Assembly: GCA_900759715.1 (NCBI GenBank)
Contig: CAAEXF010000110.1
Span: 1-64,000, forward strand
DNA length: 64,000 bases
Reading direction: 5' to 3'
Source: Clostridium_AM sp900759715
GTDB taxonomy: Bacteria; Bacillota; Clostridia; Clostridiales; Clostridiaceae
Both the position numbers and the translations under genes were made by a program. Positions 53,987 through 61,673 of this stretch are shown here, one piece after another; the stretch's first letter is position 1; each line of letters starts with the position of its first letter. The notes under the pieces were generated by a model. It was given only the letters and a program-made list of their open reading frames with translations, was not told the DNA's origin and made no database searches.

Positions 53987-54023
53987 ATCTCTTATGTGCA
54001 AATAATCTTTACACATAAGAGAT
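53987..54023 (+). other. Intra-operon hairpin between iolE and iolG
   Basis: ATCTCTTATGTG (53987-53998) pairs perfectly with CACATAAGAGAT (54012-54023) with a 13-base loop. No T run follows, so it is probably an mRNA-stability element or weak attenuator. Confidence 0.6.
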
Positions 54024-54057
54024 ACTAAATTCTAAATGTTGATAGGAGAGATTGGTT

Positions 54058-55068
54058 ATGGATAAGAAAATTGTACTTGGTATTATTGGAGCTGGAAGAA
54101 TAGGAAAACTTCATGCGGAAAATGTAATTAATAATTTCGTAGATGTTAAAGTTAAGGCTATTGCAGATGTATATGCTGACAATATAAAAGATTGGGCCGT
54201 AAACTTAGGGATTGAAAATGTATATGCAGATTATCATGATATATTAAATGATTCAGAAATAAACACTGTTTTAATATGCTCATCGACAAATACACATTCA
54301 CCTATATCAATAGAGGCTGCTAATGCTGGAAAACATATTTTCTGTGAAAAACCTATAGACTATGATTTTGATAGAATAGCTGCAGCACTAGATGCTGTTA
54401 AAAAGGCAGGAGTTAAGTATCAAGTTGGTTTTAATAGACGTTTTGATCATAACTTTAGCAAAGTTCGTGAATATGTTAAAGAAGGAAAAATTGGCGATCC
54501 ACATATAATTAAGGTTACTTCAAGAGATCCAGAACCGCCTTCAGCTGAATACGCTAGAGTATCTGGAGGAATGTTCTTAGATATGACTATTCACGATTTC
54601 GATATGGTTAGATATTTATCAGGAAGTGAAGTAACAGAAGTATATACTAATGCTGCAGTGCTTGTAGATCCTGCAATCGGAGAAGCAGGAGATGTAGATA
54701 CAGCTTTGATTACACTAAAGTTTAAAAATGGTGCTATAGGTATTATTGATAACAGCAGAAGAGCTGCCTACGGATATGACCAAAGAGTAGAAGTATTTGG
54801 ATCAAAGGGAGGCGTAACTGTCAGCAACGATGCTCCAACTTCAGCAGTACTCAGTACAGCAGAAGGCGTATTTAGTGATAAGCCTAAATACTTCTTCCTT
54901 GAAAGATATAAGGATTCCTTTGTTGAGGAGCTAAAGCAGTTCTTTGATGCAATAAAAAATGATACTCCAACACCAGTTGAAGGTATTGATGGATTAAAAC
55001 CAGTAATTATAGCAATTGCTGCAAAGAAATCCTATGAAGAAGGAAGACCGGTGAGAATTGAAGAGTAA
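54058..55068 (+). CDS. iolG: Inositol 2-dehydrogenase
   Basis: Oxidises myo-inositol to scyllo-inosose with NAD+, the first catabolic step. The 336-residue chain is Gfo/Idh/MocA family: Rossmann loop GIIGAGRIGKLHAENV at 8-23, the catalytic lysine in CEKPIDYD near 96, the substrate motif DMTIHDFDMVRYL near 173 and VGFNRRFD near 124. The ATG at 54058 is seven bases after AGGAGAG. The next gene is 142 bases away behind a weak hairpin. Confidence 0.95.
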   Translation: MDKKIVLGIIGAGRIGKLHAENVINNFVDVKVKAIADVYADNIKDWAVNLGIENVYADYHDILNDSEINTVLICSSTNTHSPISIEAANAGKHIFCEKPIDYDFDRIAAALDAVKKAGVKYQVGFNRRFDHNFSKVREYVKEGKIGDPHIIKVTSRDPEPPSAEYARVSGGMFLDMTIHDFDMVRYLSGSEVTEVYTNAAVLVDPAIGEAGDVDTALITLKFKNGAIGIIDNSRRAAYGYDQRVEVFGSKGGVTVSNDAPTSAVLSTAEGVFSDKPKYFFLERYKDSFVEELKQFFDAIKNDTPTPVEGIDGLKPVIIAIAAKKSYEEGRPVRIEE

Positions 55069-55087
55069 ATAATATAATTGGATAAGT

Positions 55088-55141
55088 AACAGTAGATTTA
55101 GATTCAATAGCCTTGGGTCTGTCTCTACTGTTTATTTTTAA
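55088..55141 (+). terminator. Weak terminator-like hairpin after iolG
   Basis: A nine-bp stem (AACAGTAGA with TCTACTGTT) with a 27-base loop is followed by TATTTTTA. The long loop makes it weak, so read-through into the larA-like gene is likely. Confidence 0.5.
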
Positions 55142-55210
55142 ACCTTGTGACAAGTTAAATGTAAAATTTTATAAAATTTGTATTAAATTAATTGTTGAGG
55201 AGGGTTATTT

Positions 55211-56452
55211 ATGGAGTATAGCTTTGGCTTTGGAAAAGGTAAATTAAAATTTAGTATAGATGAAAAAAATATATCCAATGTATTACTTCCAAATGAGATT
55301 GAGCTTGATTTAACTGGTGTAGAAGAAGTTAGAAGAGCAATGGACAATCCTATAAGTTCTAGTAAATTAAAGAATATTGTTAAAGCTGGAGAAAATGTTG
55401 TAATAGTAACTAGTGATATAACAAGACCTATGCCAAGTAAAATAGTACTTCCTGTAGTTATAGAGGAACTTAACAGTGCGGGAATAAAGGATGAAAATAT
55501 TACAATAGTATTTGCTCTTGGAAGTCATAGAACTCACACAGAAGATGAAAAAAAATATCTAGTTGGAGAAGAAATTTATGAAAGAATAGAGTGTATAGAT
55601 AGCAATTCAACAGAATACATACACTTAGGAATAACGGCAAACGGAACACCGGTAGATATAAATAAAGAAGTAGCAAAGGCTGATAGAAGGATATGCCTTG
55701 GAAACATAGAATATCATTATTTTGCAGGCTATAGCGGAGGCGCTAAGGCAATAATGCCTGGAGTTTCTACAAGAGCTGCAATTCAAGCAAATCACAGCAG
55801 AATGGTAGAAGAAGAGGCAAGAACAGGAAATATAAAGACTAACCCAGTAAGAATTGATATAGATGCTGTGGAAAAATTTGTTCCTATAGATTTTATAGTA
55901 AATGTAGTTCTAGACAGCAGCAAGAAAATAATTAAAGCAGTAGCAGGCCATTATATAGATGCTCATAGAGAGGGATGCAGGTTTTTAGACAGCTTTTATA
56001 AGATAAATATAAAGGAGAAGGCGGATATAGTTATCACTACTCCAGGAGGATACCCTAAGGATTTAAACTTATATCAAGCGCAAAAAGCATTAGATAATTC
56101 AAAACATGCAGTAAAAGATGGAGGAATAATAATATTAGTAGCTTCTTGTAAAGAAGGGCTAGGAGAGAAAGTGTTTGAGCAGTGGATGCTGAACTTTGAA
56201 AAATCTGAAGATATGATTGAAGAAATTAAAAGAAACTTTCAGCTTGGGGGTCATAAAGCAGCGGCAATAGCTATGATTTTAAAGAAAGCTAAAATATTCT
56301 TAGTTTCCGAATTGGAGCCGGATTTTGTAAGAAGTATATTTATGGAGCCTTTTTCAGACGTTCAAAGTGCCGTAGATGCAGCTTTTAATGAAAAAGATGA
56401 TAATGCTAAAGTAATACTAATGCCTTTTGGAGGTTCTACATTACCAGACTAG
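55211..56452 (+). CDS. LarA-family nickel-pincer hydroxyacid racemase
   Basis: A 413-residue LarA homologue. The nickel-pincer site is conserved: TSDITRP (Asp69, Arg72), GSHRTHT (His106, His109), NIEYHYF (His169), GGAKAIMPG (Lys179) and QANHSRM (His195), which match the D72, R75, H108, H174, K184 and H200 positions of lactate racemase. The family includes racemases for lactate and, as reported for some homologues, malate. No larB, larC or larE gene for cofactor synthesis is nearby. Here it closes the inositol locus, where a malate racemase would be needed, so I propose D-/L-malate as its substrate. Confidence 0.88.
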   Translation: MEYSFGFGKGKLKFSIDEKNISNVLLPNEIELDLTGVEEVRRAMDNPISSSKLKNIVKAGENVVIVTSDITRPMPSKIVLPVVIEELNSAGIKDENITIVFALGSHRTHTEDEKKYLVGEEIYERIECIDSNSTEYIHLGITANGTPVDINKEVAKADRRICLGNIEYHYFAGYSGGAKAIMPGVSTRAAIQANHSRMVEEEARTGNIKTNPVRIDIDAVEKFVPIDFIVNVVLDSSKKIIKAVAGHYIDAHREGCRFLDSFYKINIKEKADIVITTPGGYPKDLNLYQAQKALDNSKHAVKDGGIIILVASCKEGLGEKVFEQWMLNFEKSEDMIEEIKRNFQLGGHKAAAIAMILKKAKIFLVSELEPDFVRSIFMEPFSDVQSAVDAAFNEKDDNAKVILMPFGGSTLPD

Positions 56453-56468
56453 GTATTTAATATAAAGT

Positions 56469-56504
56469 AAAGGTTGCTAGCAATATGCTGGCAACCTTTA
56501 TTAA
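56469..56504 (+). terminator. Terminator of the larA-like gene and inositol locus
   Basis: A 13-bp stem with one G-U pair (56469-56481 with 56487-56499), a five-base loop and a short T-rich tail. Confidence 0.75.
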
Positions 56505-56562
56505 GTTTGTATATTTATAATATTTTTTATATAATTAAGTAGGCAGGACTGAGGTGATTTAT

Positions 56563-57150
56563 ATGAATTTATACTTTGTAAGACATGGTGAAACTGAAAA
56601 AAATATAAGTAAATGTTATTATGGTAGTTTGGATGTAGAACTTACCAAAGAAGGTATTTTACAAGCAGAAAGAGCAAGAGAACTATTAAAGGATGTAAGC
56701 TTCAACAAAGTATATGTAAGTGAGAAGAAAAGGTCAGTAAATACAGCTGAAATTCTATTAAAAAATAAGCAGTATAAATTAATAACTGATATGAGAATAA
56801 ATGAAAGAGACTTTGGCGAATTCGAAGGTAAGGGCTATGAAGAATTAAAGCAGCTTTATCCAAGGGAATGGAAGGCGTGGTGTGAAGATTGGAAAAATGC
56901 TTCTCCACCTGGAGGGGAAAGCTGTGTACAAGTCTATGAAAGAGTTAAAAGTTTTATGGATGATATCCTAAAATTAGAGGAAGATAATATACTTATTGTT
57001 GCTCATGGAGGAGTAATAAGATCGGTGTATTGTTATATACTAGGGGGAAATATAGATTATTTCTGGAACTTTGGCTCAAATAACGGAGATATAAGCATCA
57101 TAAAATATGAATATGGTAATCTGTACATAGACAGTATAACTCATGTTTAG
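56563..57150 (+). CDS. cobC: Alpha-ribazole phosphatase (histidine phosphatase)
   Basis: Removes phosphate from alpha-ribazole phosphate in the lower-ligand branch of cobamide synthesis. The 195-residue chain has the RHG motif FVRHGETEKN near residue 5, the second histidine in VAHGGVIRSV near 148 and the conserved GSLDVELTKEG segment. The family also contains phosphoglycerate mutase-like phosphatases, but cobS and cobU lie downstream, supporting this call. The ATG at 56563 is preceded by GAGGTG. Confidence 0.85.
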   Translation: MNLYFVRHGETEKNISKCYYGSLDVELTKEGILQAERARELLKDVSFNKVYVSEKKRSVNTAEILLKNKQYKLITDMRINERDFGEFEGKGYEELKQLYPREWKAWCEDWKNASPPGGESCVQVYERVKSFMDDILKLEEDNILIVAHGGVIRSVYCYILGGNIDYFWNFGSNNGDISIIKYEYGNLYIDSITHV

Positions 57151-57214
57151 GGAAACTAACCAGAAAGTTAACTTATAAACCTGCAATTCGTAAATTTAAA
57201 ATTTTGTAGCACAA

Positions 57215-57420
57215 AATTTTAAAAGAGGACAGAGGACAATTGACAGAGGACAATGAAGGAGGATTTTTCTCCACTGCGCTACGAAAAATCTTTAATTTAT
57301 AATATAAGTAGACGTTTCGCATTTGCGAAACAAGTTTAAGAATATAATAGTTTTCCGACGTAAGGAAGAAAACTCACCTTCATTGTCCTCTGTCCTCTGT
57401 CAATTGTCCTCTAAAAAATT
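57215..57420. repeat. MITE-like element with imperfect inverted ends
   Basis: About 205 bases bounded by inverted ends of about 45 bases. The left end runs AATTTTAAAAGAGGACAG and on to GAGGACAATGAAGG; the right end is its reverse complement with GAGGACA blocks in a different order. GAGGACA occurs three times in each end. A perfect internal hairpin GTTTCGCA/TGCGAAAC is at about 57313-57330. There is no coding sequence. It lies between cobC and cobS. Confidence 0.75.
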
Positions 57421-57458
57421 ATGAATTGAGGTTAGTATGAAAGGAAGGCACTATAATT

Positions 57459-58211
57459 ATGAAAGAAATTTTCTGCAATTTTTTGTTGATGATTCAATTT
57501 TTAACTAGGATCCCGGTGAATGTAAGTTTACCTTGTGAAAAGGATAACTTTAGAAGAGCATCAATATTTTTTCCGGTAATCGGTTTAGTAGTAGGTGGAA
57601 TTCAGTGGGGAGTGTACAAGCTGCTTGTAAATATTATTCCTATAGATGCAGTGATGATTATAATTTTAATAGTTGGTGTTATAGTAACTGGCGCAATACA
57701 TATAGATGGGCTGGGAGATACCTGTGATGGATTTTTCGCTTTTAAGGGCAGCGATAGAATAATAGAAATAATGAAAGACAGTAGAATAGGAACTTATGCT
57801 TGTATTGCTATGGTTATGGACTTGCTACTCAAATATACTCTTTTTTCTTTTATAGTTCCAAAATTTTCAGTAGCAATTATTGCAGCGCCTATGATATCAA
57901 GGTGTTCAGTGTTGTTTTTAGGGTTTAAAGGAAAAACTGCGAAAAGTACTGGTACAGGAAACTTTTTTATTGGTAATGTTGGGATAGCTCAATTTATTAT
58001 TGGTTTAGTAATTACATTAGGAGTTTTAGCATTATTGATGACGCCACGATACATAGTTATTTTATTAATTGCTGCATTAATTTTATCCTTTATATTCAAC
58101 TTATTCTGTGAAAAAAGAATTGGGGGACTAACAGGTGATACCCTTGGAGCAAATAATGAGTTGGTGGAACTATTAACATTGATTTTGATATCTGTTATAT
58201 TAAAAATATAA
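57459..58211 (+). CDS. cobS: Adenosylcobinamide-GDP ribazoletransferase (cobalamin synthase)
   Basis: Joins adenosylcobinamide-GDP and alpha-ribazole to give adenosylcobalamin. A 250-residue integral membrane protein with about six helices and conserved segments FLTRIPV near residue 15, GAIHIDGLGDTCDGFFA near 76 (acidic metal motif) and TGDTLGANNELVEL near 227. AAGGAAGG precedes the ATG. Cobamides fit the acetogen/fermenter-like gene content. Confidence 0.93.
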   Translation: MKEIFCNFLLMIQFLTRIPVNVSLPCEKDNFRRASIFFPVIGLVVGGIQWGVYKLLVNIIPIDAVMIIILIVGVIVTGAIHIDGLGDTCDGFFAFKGSDRIIEIMKDSRIGTYACIAMVMDLLLKYTLFSFIVPKFSVAIIAAPMISRCSVLFLGFKGKTAKSTGTGNFFIGNVGIAQFIIGLVITLGVLALLMTPRYIVILLIAALILSFIFNLFCEKRIGGLTGDTLGANNELVELLTLILISVILKI

Positions 58212-58224
58212 ACAGGATTCTTAG

Positions 58225-58336
58225 TTTCAGGTGGAGTTTTAAACTCCATCTGAAGCTTAGAAGCCGTTATCCAGGGTCGTAGCGCCACTTATCCCAAACT
58301 TTAGGAAGTTGGGGTGTTAGTGGCGGTAGACATCGG
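58225..58336 (+). ncRNA. Highly structured element upstream of cobU
   Basis: Two strong hairpins are visible. The first is TTCAGGTGGAGTTT (58226-58239) with AAACTCCATCTGAA (58241-58254). The second is a long hairpin from CGCCAC (58273-58278) to GTGGCG (58320-58325), with an inner stem CCCAAACTT/AAGTTGGGG. Between them lies GCCGTTATCCAGGGTCGTAG. It does not look like a cobalamin riboswitch to me. It may be a dispersed structured repeat or an RNA element controlling cobU. Confidence 0.45.
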
Positions 58337-58370
58337 ACAAGCTGAAATAGTGATGTTAGGAGCGGATTAT

Positions 58371-58919
58371 ATGTCAAAAATAACTTTAGTTACTGGAGGC
58401 AGCAGAAGTGGCAAAAGTACTTTTGCAGAAAAATTACTAGAAGATAAGGATAATGTGTTATACATTGCTACTGCAATAGTAACAGATAAGGAAATGGAAA
58501 AAAGGGTGGAAAAACATAAGAAGCAAAGAAATTCAAAATGGGAAACTTATGAAGGATACAAAGGATTGGATAAGATATTAAAAGAGGATAAGAATAAGTA
58601 TGTGATGTTAGAATGTATAGGAACTATGGTAACAAATTTAATGTTCGATAAAAATTATGATTTTGAAAGCATGAGTCAAGAAGATATAGAAAAACTAAGT
58701 TTTAGTATAAAGAATGAAATAGAAAATATGATAGCAGCGGCTAAGGAAAGTAATAAAAATTTAGTTATTGTTACAAATGAAGTAGGATGGGGATTAGTAT
58801 CAGAGCATAGATTAGGAAGAATTTTTAGTGATATACTAGGACGTATAAATCAGTTTATAGCAAGATTAAGCGATGAAGCATATTTAGTTTCATGTGGCAT
58901 TCCTTTGAAATTAAAGTAA
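58371..58919 (+). CDS. cobU: Adenosylcobinamide kinase / adenosylcobinamide-phosphate guanylyltransferase
   Basis: Phosphorylates and then GDP-activates adenosylcobinamide. The 182-residue chain has P-loop TGGSRSGKSTFAE near residue 8, YIATAIVTDKEM near 33, ECIGTMVTNL near 82 and VTNEVGWG near 128. AGGAG precedes the ATG at 58371; an in-frame ATG 57 bases upstream lies within the structured element and lacks the family's N-terminus. Confidence 0.93.
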   Translation: MSKITLVTGGSRSGKSTFAEKLLEDKDNVLYIATAIVTDKEMEKRVEKHKKQRNSKWETYEGYKGLDKILKEDKNKYVMLECIGTMVTNLMFDKNYDFESMSQEDIEKLSFSIKNEIENMIAAAKESNKNLVIVTNEVGWGLVSEHRLGRIFSDILGRINQFIARLSDEAYLVSCGIPLKLK

Positions 58920-58971
58920 TTTAGTACCAGAATTAAAGTAGTATTATAAATAGAAAAGAAGGTGATAGACA

Positions 58972-60021
58972 ATGAAATATCTTAGTAGAAAAAAACTTTC
59001 TATATTATTAGTTAGTCTTATGGTTATGTCCTTATTCTTAGGAGGATGTAGTTCAAAAAATGTTGAACCAACTGAAAAAACGGAATACATGCTAGGCACT
59101 ATATGTACAATAAAAGTTTACGATGGTAATAAAGATGAAGCAATTGATAAAGCTTTTCAAAGAATTAAGCAGATAGAAAATGAAATGAGTATAAATAAAT
59201 CAGGGACTGAATTTGATGCCGTAGCAGATGCTGCTGGTAAAAGTTTTGTTAAAGTGTCAGATGATACTTTTAGTGTATTAAAAAAAGGGCTATACTATTC
59301 TGAACAGTCCAAAGGAGCTTTCGATATAACAATAGGACCATTAGTTAAGTTATGGGGCATAGGAACTGATAATGCTAAAGTTCCGACTCAATCAGAAATA
59401 GATGCTGCAAAAGCACTAGTTGGATATAAGGATTTGGTTCTAGATGAAACGAATAAAAAGGCAATGCTCAAAAGACCAGGTATGTCCATTGATGCAGGTG
59501 GAATAGGGAAAGGATTTGCAGCAGATGAGGCTGCAAAAGTTTTAAAGCAATATGGAGTAAAACATGGAATTGTAAACCTTGGTGGAAACGTATTAACAAT
59601 AAATGATAGCCCTAATGGTCAGCCGTGGAAAATAGGAGTACAAAATCCTTTTGAACCTAGAGGAGAAGTTGTAGGTACGTTAGGGGTTACTAACAAGACT
59701 GTAGTAACTTCAGGGATATATGAAAGGTATATTGAGAAAAACGGGAAAAAATATCATCATATATTAAATCCATTCACTGGATATCCTATGGAGAATTCAT
59801 TAGCTAGTGTGACTGTTGTAACAGATGTATCCTTTGATGCAGATGCCATGACTAAGTATATTTTTTACCAGGGGCTAGAAAAAGGGCCTGAGTATGTAAA
59901 GAATTCTTTACCTGGAGTAGAAGCAATATTTATAACAAAAGACAAGGGAGTCTATGTAACAGAGGGGCTAAAAAATAATTTTAAATTAACCAATAGTGAA
60001 TTCAAGATGATAAATAAATAG
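58972..60021 (+). CDS. apbE: FAD:protein FMN transferase (ApbE), lipoprotein
   Basis: Attaches FMN to threonine residues of redox proteins such as Rnf or Nqr subunits on the outer face of the membrane. The 349-residue chain has a lipobox LFLGGC near residue 21-26, TEYMLGTICTIKVYD at the domain start, SIDAGGIGKGFAAD near 174 and the metal-binding SFDADAMTKYIF near 286. Length is standard. No Rnf genes are in the window; the target flavoprotein must be elsewhere. AGAAGGTGA precedes the ATG. Confidence 0.93.
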   Translation: MKYLSRKKLSILLVSLMVMSLFLGGCSSKNVEPTEKTEYMLGTICTIKVYDGNKDEAIDKAFQRIKQIENEMSINKSGTEFDAVADAAGKSFVKVSDDTFSVLKKGLYYSEQSKGAFDITIGPLVKLWGIGTDNAKVPTQSEIDAAKALVGYKDLVLDETNKKAMLKRPGMSIDAGGIGKGFAADEAAKVLKQYGVKHGIVNLGGNVLTINDSPNGQPWKIGVQNPFEPRGEVVGTLGVTNKTVVTSGIYERYIEKNGKKYHHILNPFTGYPMENSLASVTVVTDVSFDADAMTKYIFYQGLEKGPEYVKNSLPGVEAIFITKDKGVYVTEGLKNNFKLTNSEFKMINK

Positions 60022-60169
60022 AACTTGAGGTATGTAAGTATCATTAAGGTTACTATTTAACAAAAAAGTTCATTCTTGCATTTAAGTTAAAATAAAAATA
60101 TAATAAATTTATAATAAAGGCACATACTAACTTTTAGTATGAGAAAAGTGAAAAGGAAGGTATTTACTT

Positions 60170-60367
60170 ATGGAAAAAGTAACAAAGGATATGACAATAG
60201 GAGAAGTTATAAGATTAAATCCTAGAAATGCTGAAGTTTTAATGAGCTTTGGTATGGGCTGTGTTGGATGTCCTTCAGCTCAAGCTGAAACTTTAGAGCA
60301 GGCTGCTCAAGTGCACGGATTAGAACTTGATAATTTACTAAGAGCATTAAATTCATTAAATGAATAA
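60170..60367 (+). CDS. DUF1858 domain small protein
   Basis: A 65-residue cytoplasmic protein with the single DUF1858 domain: MTIGEVIRLNPRNAEVLMSF, then GMGCVGCPSAQAETLEQAA with two cysteines spaced as in related hybrid-cluster-linked proteins, and a C-terminal helix. Such proteins probably bind an iron or Fe-S species, or partner a redox enzyme. AAAAGGAAGG precedes the ATG. The 148 bases upstream hold nothing clear. Confidence 0.85.
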   Translation: MEKVTKDMTIGEVIRLNPRNAEVLMSFGMGCVGCPSAQAETLEQAAQVHGLELDNLLRALNSLNE

Positions 60368-60375
60368 TTAAAGCG

Positions 60376-60415
60376 AAAATCACAGGATAAATAAGTTTAT
60401 TCCTGTGATTTTTGT
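60376..60415. terminator. Bidirectional terminator between convergent genes
   Basis: AAATCACAGGA pairs with TCCTGTGATTT, with a 13-base loop and a T-rich run. It overlaps the last codons of the minus-strand CDF gene. Confidence 0.85.
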
Positions 60416-61314
60416 TTTATATGGTTATTTGCTTTACGTTCACAAATAAGGCATTGATGTGTACAGGATTCTAAATGTATTAAAACCTCTGTATTTCTAA
60501 GTGAGGATTCAAGTTCACCTTCTATTTCATCACATATATCATGGGCAGCCTTTATTGACATGTTTTCAGGAAAAACAAGATGCAAATCTATATATTTTAC
60601 TTTTCCAGATTTTCTTGTTCTCAAATCGTGAAAATTGCAGTAAACAGATTTAAACTTACTTATAGTGGATTCAATAATACTAATTTCTCTATCAGATAGT
60701 TTTACATCAAGTAAAGGGTTAAATGCGGTTTTTAATAGCTCAAAAGATTCCTTTAGAATAAATATCGCAACTATAATTGCAACTACTGGATCTAAAAAAT
60801 GTAATTTTGTAATCCAGATTAATAATAGTCCTACACCTACGCCGAGAGAGGTATAGACGTCTGCTTTTAGATGCAAAGCGTCAGCTTCTAAAGCTATAGA
60901 ATCTTCCTGTTTAGCTACTTTGTATAACTTATTTGATACAAAGTAATTTATTGCAGCGGAAATAAACATAACGATAAATCCGATACCTATGGATTCAACT
61001 GCCTCAGGATGAAGAAGTTTTTTTATGGCCTCCACTATTATCCAAACAGAAGCTACAAAGATAAGAAGGGCTTCTATTACTCCGGAAATATTTTCAACTT
61101 TACCGTGCCCATAGGGATGGTCTTCATCTGCAGGTTTATTTGAAATTTTTACAGAAAAATAAGCTATAATAGCTGCAGCTAAATCCATTGTAGAATGGAT
61201 GGCTTCAGATACGATACTTACCGATCCAGTAAAAACTCCAACAAATAATTTCATTATGATAAGGCTTGAGTTTGATAATATAGAAAGCCTTGCGACCTTG
61301 GTTTTCTCATTCAT
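60397..61314 (-). CDS. Cation diffusion facilitator family metal exporter
   Basis: A 305-residue CDF transporter with about six helices. Metal-site motifs are HSTMDLAAAI near residue 40 and EADALHLKADVYTS near 148. The C-terminal cytoplasmic domain contains HDLRTRKSGKVKYIDLHL near 232 and CTHQCLIC near the end, where the cysteines could add metal binding. It probably exports Zn, Fe or Mn. AGGAGGA lies upstream of the minus-strand ATG. Length is standard for the family. Confidence 0.93.
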   Translation of the reverse strand: MNEKTKVARLSILSNSSLIIMKLFVGVFTGSVSIVSEAIHSTMDLAAAIIAYFSVKISNKPADEDHPYGHGKVENISGVIEALLIFVASVWIIVEAIKKLLHPEAVESIGIGFIVMFISAAINYFVSNKLYKVAKQEDSIALEADALHLKADVYTSLGVGVGLLLIWITKLHFLDPVVAIIVAIFILKESFELLKTAFNPLLDVKLSDREISIIESTISKFKSVYCNFHDLRTRKSGKVKYIDLHLVFPENMSIKAAHDICDEIEGELESSLRNTEVLIHLESCTHQCLICERKANNHIKQKSQE

Positions 61315-61673
61315 TTCTACAGTTCCTCCTAAAATTATTTATTATCACTTGATAAGAAATTATAAGATAATAATAACGTATAATCCCTTAAAAGTCAATG
61401 AGAATAGGGGATGAAATGCATTATCAATTGATAAAGAAAATTAATTCCTCTTTGTACTAATAATATTCTTTTCTAATTCCTTAATAATATTAAAAATTAG
61501 AATTTTCTTAGTAAAAATAAAAAAATTAGTAAATAATTTTTTATTTTATGTATGAGATTCTTTCTGTATCAAATAATAAGTTAGGAAAATAGTATGAATA
61601 TCAGGCACATTCAAATTTAAATTATTATTTATTTCCCTGTGCCTTATTTTGGAAATGTAAGGAGGATTATTTC
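61315..61673. other. Intergenic region before nifJ
   Basis: 359 bases without a gene, between the divergent CDF and nifJ genes. It contains A/T-rich sequence and a short palindrome TATCAATTGATA near 61422. A direct link to a regulator cannot be read. The ribosome site AAGGAGG is at 61659-61665. Confidence 0.5.

Noticed and set aside
58212..58370. Cobalamin riboswitch before cobU
   Set aside because: The region is structured, but I cannot find the B12-box pattern or the expected multi-stem layout, so I report only an unassigned element.
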